From Ampelocalamus luodianensis (lineage: Eukaryota; Streptophyta; Magnoliopsida; Poales; Poaceae): DNA of 64,000 nucleotides. Where the stretch lies: contig CM070632.1 of NCBI GenBank assembly GCA_036346255.1, positions 25,756,657-25,820,656 of the forward strand, in the 5' to 3' direction. Made by a program: the position numbers and the translations under genes. Shown here one piece after another: positions 59,068-64,000 of the stretch. The notes under the pieces are model-generated. The model made no database searches. It saw only the letters and a program-made list of their open reading frames with translations, and was not told the DNA's origin. How positions within the stretch are numbered: the stretch's first letter is position 1; the number at the start of each line of letters is the position of its first letter.

Positions 59068-60240
59068 ATGGTTCAGACCCGCAACTCCATAGGCCAAGTT
59101 GACCCCGTGGAGTTCAATATGCCACCACCGCCGCCTCCTCCAATAGCCACAGGAGATCACGGTTTGGGTTAGTTCATGGTAGTCCTGACTCAGCTGATGA
59201 GTACAATGATGTAGAATATGAACCAGATGATGACTCAACAGAACTAGACCACTGCTGCCCTTCTCGCAATGATGAACCAGAAGAGCCAAGCCGCTGCTAC
59301 GACATCGCCACCACCACTAGCTTTCCCTCAATCAAGGCTGGCCGAATTCATGAGGACTCATCCACCTACATTCTCTAGCTCCTCCGAGCCATTAGATATA
59401 GATGACTGGCTGCGCTCAACTGAAAAGAAGATTGCCATTACCCAATGTGACGACCGCGAGAAAGTTCTGTATGCTGCACACCAACTTGAAGGTACCACCA
59501 CAGAATGGTGGGAGAACTACTACACCGCCCACGAGAATCACCAGAACATCAGTTGGGCTGAGTTTTCTGAAGCTTTCTGCCACCCCACATCCCTAATGGA
59601 AAGGTGGAAATGAAGAAGAATAAGTTTCGCGAGCTGAAGCAAGGAAACATGTCCGTGAGTGAATACCTCAATAAGTTCACTCAACTCGCGTGATATGCTC
59701 AAGAGGACGTCGCCACTGATAATGCGCGTCAAAAGCGCTTTAAGCGAGGACTCAACCCTAGCTTGAAGGTTCAAGTCATCAGCAATGACTATGCAGATTT
59801 CCAGCATCTAGTGAATAAGGTCATGCTCATAGAAGAGTCTCACCGTGAGTTGGCAGAGTCTCATAAGAGGAAGATGATGCAGCATGGTGCTCATCAAGGC
59901 CATTCACAGAGAGCCAGGATGAATGTGCAACACCCTGCCCGTTTTGCTCCTCCTGTCACATTCAAGACCTCAGTGACCGCACCTCGCCCGACTACTCTAG
60001 GATTTCGCAGCCCCAGCTACAACAACACCAATAACCAGCAGCCCAGAAACACCAATCCTGCCACAGGAGTCACCTGCTTCAACTGCCAGCAATTGGGGCA
60101 CTACGCCAGTAACTGCCAGCAGAAGCAAGGCCCTTCGCTTGTCAGATTCAACTTGGGAGCTACTCCAGCCTGAAGCCCCATGCCCGGACCCGGACGTGGA
60201 ACACATTAGACTCCAGCTGCACTAGCCAAGACCCCTCAGC
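59068..60240 (+). pseudogene. gag: F gag, several premature stops and a frameshift
   Basis: The start ATG at 59068 gives MVQTRNSIGQVD. In-frame stops follow at 59170, 59212 and 59245. The E1 gag reads CAG where F has TAG at 59212. From 59269 a capsid core is readable (LAEFMRTHPPTFSSSSEP, DDWLRSTEKKIAITQ, EWWENYYTAH). A frameshift near 59585 and a TGA at 59691 follow. A second open piece, 59763-60173, has the zinc knuckle CFNCQQLGHYASNC and then stops at 60171 and 60207. This is the same gag family as E1, which keeps CGC (Arg) at the position of the 59691 TGA. Confidence 0.85.
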
Positions 60241-60257
60241 CTTATGGGAGAGGCTGT

Positions 60258-60650
60258 GTGAACCACATCACAGTGGAGGAAGCCCAGACAGCCCCGGACT
60301 TCATGCTGAGTAAGTTTCTAGTAAATTCAGTATCTGCTACTATTTTGTTTGATTCTGGAGCTTCACATTCATTTATTGCTCGGAGTTTTGTTGCAAAGCA
60401 TCAATTGAAGGTTTTGACTCTTAAAAATGCTTTGTTAGTTAAATAGTCCGGTTCGGAGTTGAGTACGAACTAAGGGTGCCCAAAAGTTAAAGTAACCATA
60501 GGTGGGATAGAATTTCTATCCAACCTGATAATTAATGACACCAAATCCTTAGATGTGATTTTGGGTATGGATTGGCTTGTTTATCATCAAGTAGTTTTGG
60601 ATTGTGGTGGTAGAAGCATCACTTTGATCAGTCCAGTTGGAACCAAAGTA
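60258..60650 (+). pseudogene. F aspartic protease region
   Basis: ATILFDSGASHSFIARSF carries the DSG active site (Asp codon at 60351). The frame stops at 60444. The C-terminal ILGMDWLVYH, typical of retroelement proteases, resumes at 60555 in another open stretch that leads into RT. The protease would cleave the Gag-Pol polyprotein. Confidence 0.85.
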
Positions 60651-60689
60651 AAATTTGAAGCCTCCACGGAAAAGCATGATGGAGCCGTA

Positions 60690-61540
60690 GTCTGTAGTGT
60701 CAAGACCATATCCTTGGAAGATGTACCAGTAGTCAGGGAATTTTCAGAAGTCTTTCCTGATGAATTACCTGGAATGCCACCAGATAGGGACCTGGAGTTC
60801 GTCATCAACCTAGTTCCAAGAACAACACCAATTTTCAAGCGACCCTACCGTTTGCCTGTTGACAACCTAGTCGAACTAAAAAAGCAAACTGAGGAGATGC
60901 AAGGTAAAGAATTTATCCGACCAAGTTCCTCACCTTTGGGGCGCCCCAGTTATCTTTGTTGCAAAGAAGGATGGTACCCAAAGGATGTATGTGGATTACC
61001 ACTCACTCAACGAAGTCACCATCAAGAACAAGTACCCCCTGCCCAGGATCGATGATCTGTTTGACCAGCTGAAGGGAACCAGAGTATTCTCTAAGATAGA
61101 TTTAAGGTCAGGATACCATCAGTTGAAGATCCGTCAAGAGGATATACCCAAGACAGCTTTCTCAACCCGTTATGGACTGTATGAGTTCACGGTCATGTCT
61201 TTTGGACTGACCAATGCCCCTGCTTACTTTATGAATTTGATGAATAAAGTATTCATGGAGTATTTGGATAAATTCATCATTGTCTTTATTGACGACATTC
61301 TAGTATATTCCAATAGTGAAGAAGAGCATGAGGAACATCTTCGCTTGATTCTGACTAGGCTTAGAGATCATCAACTCTATGCCAAATTGAACAAGTGTGA
61401 GTGTTGGATGAAGGAAGTTACCTTCCTGGGACACATCATGTCTGCATAAGGAGTCGCCGTCAACCCCAGTAAAGTCAAGGATGTGCTCAATTGGGAGTCA
61501 CCCAAGTCAGTACCTTAGATCAGAAGTTTCCTTCGTATGA
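60690..61540 (+). pseudogene. F reverse transcriptase
   Basis: VREFSEVFPDELPGMPPDR starts the RT linker. A one-base insertion near 60938 shifts the frame between SSPLG and APVIFVAKKDG. From 60985 a long open frame covers YVDYHSLNEVTIKNKYPLPR, FSKIDLRSGYHQLKI and the catalytic VFIDDILVYS (FIDD codons at 61285-61296), and ends with CECWMKEVTFLGH. Stops at 61447 and 61516 follow in the thumb/connection part. The catalytic Asp residues are present, so the motif set is complete although the frame is broken. Confidence 0.88.
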
Positions 61541-62070
61541 CAGGATACTACTGCCGGTTTATAGAAGGTTTCTCCAAGATAGCAAGGCCCCTCACTCAGT
61601 TGTTGAAGAAGGAAAAGAAATTTTCTTGGACGCCAGAAGGTGAGCAGAGTTTTCAAGAATTGAAGAAACACTTGACCACTGCTCCATTGTTGATTTTGCT
61701 AGATGTCCTAAAGGATTTTGAGATTTACTGTGATGCATCGCGACAAGGTCTCGGTTGTGTCCTAATGCAAGAAAGGAAGATAGTAGCATATGCTTCACGT
61801 CAGTTGAGGCCTCATGAAGTAAATTACCCCACCATGACCTAGAATTGACTGCAGTAGTGCATGCTTTGAAAATATGGCGTCATTACCTCATCGGTAATTG
61901 CTGTGAAGTCTACAGTGACCATAAGAGCTTGAAGTACATTTTCACTCAAGCTGATCTCAACATGAGGCAAAGAAGATGGTTGGAATTGATCAAGGATTAC
62001 AACATCGGAATCCATTACATCCAGGCAAAGCTAATGTTGTAGTGGATGCTTTAAATAGAAAGGTCTATTG
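61537..62070 (+). pseudogene. F RNase H
   Basis: MTGYYCRFIEGFSKIARPLT leads into the RNase H fold. Catalytic-type residues are in EIYCDASRQGLGCVLMQ (near 61720-61770). A lost base near 61834 shifts the frame to HDLELTAVVHALKIWRHYL. YSDHKSLKYIFTQADLNMRQ and a further shift near 62023 follow, then KANVVVDALNRK. RNase H would remove the RNA from the RNA:DNA hybrid. Confidence 0.86.
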
Positions 62071-63320
62071 CAATACTCTGATGATCAAGGAAACTCAGCC
62101 AGCACTACATGACGAATTTCAGAAGCTCAAGCTTGAATTGGTTGAAGAAGGTTACTTGGATAGTCTAGAAGTGCAACCCACTCTACAAAGTCAGGTCAGG
62201 GAAGCCCAGATCGAAGATGTAGATATCAAGGAGATCAAGAGTAACATGAAGAAGGGTATGTCCCTAAGATTCTCAGAAGATGAACAAGGAACTATTTGGT
62301 TCGATAAGCGTATATGTGTACCGGACCAAAAGGAACTCAAGCAGTTAATACTCAAGGAAGCTCATGAAACCTTGTATTCTATCCACCCCGGAAGTGCTAA
62401 AATGTATCAAGATCTTAAGGAATTGTATTGGTGGCCTAGTATGAAGCGGGGAATTGCTGAATACATAGCACAATGTGATGTTTGCCAGCGAGTTAAAGCT
62501 GAGCATCAGAGACCGGCTGGACTCTTGCAACCCTTATAGATCCCTGAATGGAAATGGGCAGAGATTAGCATGGACTTCATCACCGGTCTGCCAAGAACAA
62601 GAGCTGGATACAATTCTATTTGGGTAATTGTAGATTGCCTGACAAAATTTGCTCACTTCATCCTAGTCAAGACTACCTACTCAGGAGACAAACTTGCAGA
62701 ATTGTATATGGCAAGGATAGTATGTCAGCATGGAGTACCCAAGAAGATCGTGTTGGATCGAGGATCTCAATTCACCTTAAGATTTTGACAGAAGCTACAC
62801 AACGTTCTAAGCACTAACTTGAAATTCAGCACATCCTACCATCCATAAACAGATGGACAAACAGAAAGAGTAAATCAAATTCTTGAGGATATGTTGAGAG
62901 CCTGCGCTCTAGAGAACCAAACCAGTTGGGATCAAATGCTACCTTATGCGGAGTTTTCCTACAACAACAGTCATCAATTAAGTCTGCAGATGTCCCCGTT
63001 TGAAGCCCTTTACGGAAGAAAATGCAGAACACCCTTGTATTGGACCGAAGCAGAAGAAGGATACACTTGGACCTGATATCTTGAAGGAAGCCGAAGATCA
63101 AGTTAGGTCAATCAGAGAAAAGCTTAGAACAGCTCAGACCAGGCAGAAAAGTTATGCTGATAACCGTCGCCGAGACTTAGCTTTCACACTTGGAGATCAC
63201 GTGTACCTGAAGGTTTCACTTCTCAAAGGGATGCGTCGTTTCAGAGTAAGCGGGAAGCTTGCACCAAGATACATTGGACCTTTTCTAATCCTAGCTAGAA
63301 GATGAGAAGTTTCTTACAAG
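62071..63320 (+). pseudogene. F integrase (complete HHCC and DDE motifs, several stops)
   Basis: The zinc domain is readable: AHETLYSIHPGSAKMYQDL, then CDVCQRVKAEH (to about 62510). The catalytic triad has the right spacing: Asp at 62573 (MDFITGLP), Asp at 62756 (LDRGSQF) and Glu at 62864 (TDGQTERVNQ), i.e. D-x60-D-x35-E. Stops lie at 62537 (TAG), 62786 (TGA), 62846 (TAA) and 63303 (TGA). At 62786 relatives have a Trp. FSYNNSHQ and FEALYGRKCRTP follow, with a frameshift near 63060. The C-terminal part (63080-63300) includes DHVYLKVSLLKG. Confidence 0.88.
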
Positions 63321-63578
63321 TTGGAGCTTCTGCCTCAGCTGTCAGATGTGCATGACGTCTTCCATGTGTCTCAATTGAAGAAATGTTTGCGTGTACCGGA
63401 AGAGCAGATGTCGTTAGAAGCAGCTGACTTGCAGGAAGATCTCACCTACAAGGAGCAACCCATCAAGATTTTGGAAGTGACCGAGCGTGTAACCAGAAGC
63501 AAGATCCTCCGTTTCTGCAAAGTTCAGTGGAGCAACCACACTAAAGAGGAAGCCACCTCGGACGTGAAGAGGACCTGA
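63321..63578 (+). pseudogene. F integrase C-terminus with chromodomain
   Basis: HDVFHVSQLKKCLRVPEEQ is the end of integrase. QEDLTYKEQPIKILEVTERV, then KILRFCKVQWSNHTKEEAT form a chromodomain like those of plant chromoviruses. The aromatic and WSNH residues are present, but the final TWE reads TSD. The frame ends at 63578, about 36 bases before the hairpin. Confidence 0.82.
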
Positions 63579-63613
63579 AGGACGAGTTCCTGAACCTATT
63601 CTCTAGTCAGCTC

Positions 63614-63650
63614 GAATCTCGGAGTCGAGATTCCCTTTAAGGGGTGTAGG
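63614..63650 (+). other. F pre-tract hairpin and polypurine tract
   Basis: GAATCTCG (63614-63621) pairs with CGAGATTC (63626-63633) around GAGT. The tract AAGGGGTGTAGG is at 63639-63650, 2 bases before the 3' LTR. Confidence 0.75.
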
Positions 63651-63652
63651 TT

Positions 63653-64000
63653 TGTAACATCCCTAATTTGTAGAGTTTTTGAAAATTTTCAAAATTTAAA
63701 ACTAACCATTTGACTTTGGTTTAAGTTGCAAAAGCATAACTTGAGATTTAGAAATCAAAAACCATTTAATTTGAATTAATCAGACATCAATTAAATTAAA
63801 AAAGTTGGTTTATTTGAGTTTTCTAGATTTTATTTGGATTTTAAGTCTTTTCTTGCTTTTTCTAGATTTTAGAATTGGTTTTTCCTTTTTGTCCAAAATT
63901 AAAAATCTATTTTAATTGCAAAATTAAAAGCTAAAGTATAGTTAAAAGTATTTTTTATTAAGTTCTAAATAATTCAAGGGACTTCTGTGAATTTTCCTAG
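63653..64000 (+). repeat. F 3' LTR, first 348 bases
   Basis: It starts TGTAACATCCC and matches 41405-41752 with about 20-25 differences by eye, spread over AT-rich sequence and including ordinary substitutions. It continues past the window. Confidence 0.88.

Larger units (their letters stand above)
41405..64000 (+). mobile_element. F: plus-strand chromodomain Ty3/gypsy retrotransposon, right end outside window
   Basis: The 5' LTR starts at 41405 (TATAACATCCC, with TG mutated to TA) and ends at 58856. It is split by N and L4. The internal region is 58857-63652, and the 3' LTR starts at 63653. The left TSD candidate is ATGGC (41400-41404); its partner is outside the window. The chromodomain, tRNA-Met primer site and long TGTAACATCCC LTR fit the Tekay/Del branch of chromoviruses (inference). 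The comparable parts of the two LTRs differ at roughly 20-25 of about 348 bases by eye, so F is clearly older than E1, E3 or N. Confidence 0.9.

Overview
This is plant nuclear DNA, and it is almost entirely transposable elements. I see no intact host gene, rRNA or tRNA gene, and no CRISPR array. Several features point to a grass, most plausibly an Oryza-like genome, though the species is inference. The Ty3/gypsy elements have long LTRs (2.4-5.2 kb) starting TGTAACA, a tRNA-Met-type primer site (TGGTATCAGAGCC) and chromodomain-bearing pol genes. The copia LTRs end in the grass BARE/Angela-like GCCCTAGAGGC box. A CACTA-like DNA transposon carries a piece of an F-box/Sel1-like gene.

The window reads as one stack of nested insertions, most of it fixed by exact 5-bp target-site duplications (TSDs). 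The outermost visible host is a plus-strand gypsy LTR called H here (pieces at 8339-8448, 16038-16259, 25967-27016, 36635-36686). H received (a) E1, a gag-only gypsy element (1-8338, left end outside the window); (b) solo LTR R1 (8449-16032, TSD ATAAG), itself hit by solo LTR S1 (9974-15162, TSD AGCAG); (c) E3, a complete but decayed minus-strand gypsy element (16260-25961, TSD GACCT); and (d) solo LTR L1 (27017-36629, TSD CGTGG), which contains L2 (29550-36044, TSD TCCTT), which contains L3 (31898-34766, TSD GGAGG).

From 36687 rightward a second chain begins. LTR fragment J (36687-36888 and 39799-40361) is split by the CACTA-like element (36889-39798), which carries a copia solo LTR (38091-39692, TSD TAAAT). 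J runs into a copia LTR, K (40362-41404). K is cut by gypsy element F (41405 to beyond 64000). F's 5' LTR is split by element N (42121-about 53100, which keeps gag and integrase but has lost protease, RT and RNase H) and by solo LTR L4 (53875-57751, TSD GGTGG). F's internal region (58857-63652) is the best-preserved coding stretch: gag, protease, RT, RNase H, DDE integrase and chromodomain, all broken by stops and frameshifts.

None of the element genes is intact. E1 depends on enzymes from elsewhere, N keeps only gag and integrase, and E3 and F are full-length but broken. Differences between paired LTRs sit mainly at CTG/CAG and other GC-rich spots, while AT-rich stretches are nearly identical. 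That looks like a systematic read or consensus error at methylated plant cytosines, and it may account for many of the apparent frameshifts. Structures that recur across families include a palindrome CTATTCGAATAG, a GTACAAAGA/TCTTTGTAC hairpin, and a perfect 8-bp hairpin just before the polypurine tract.
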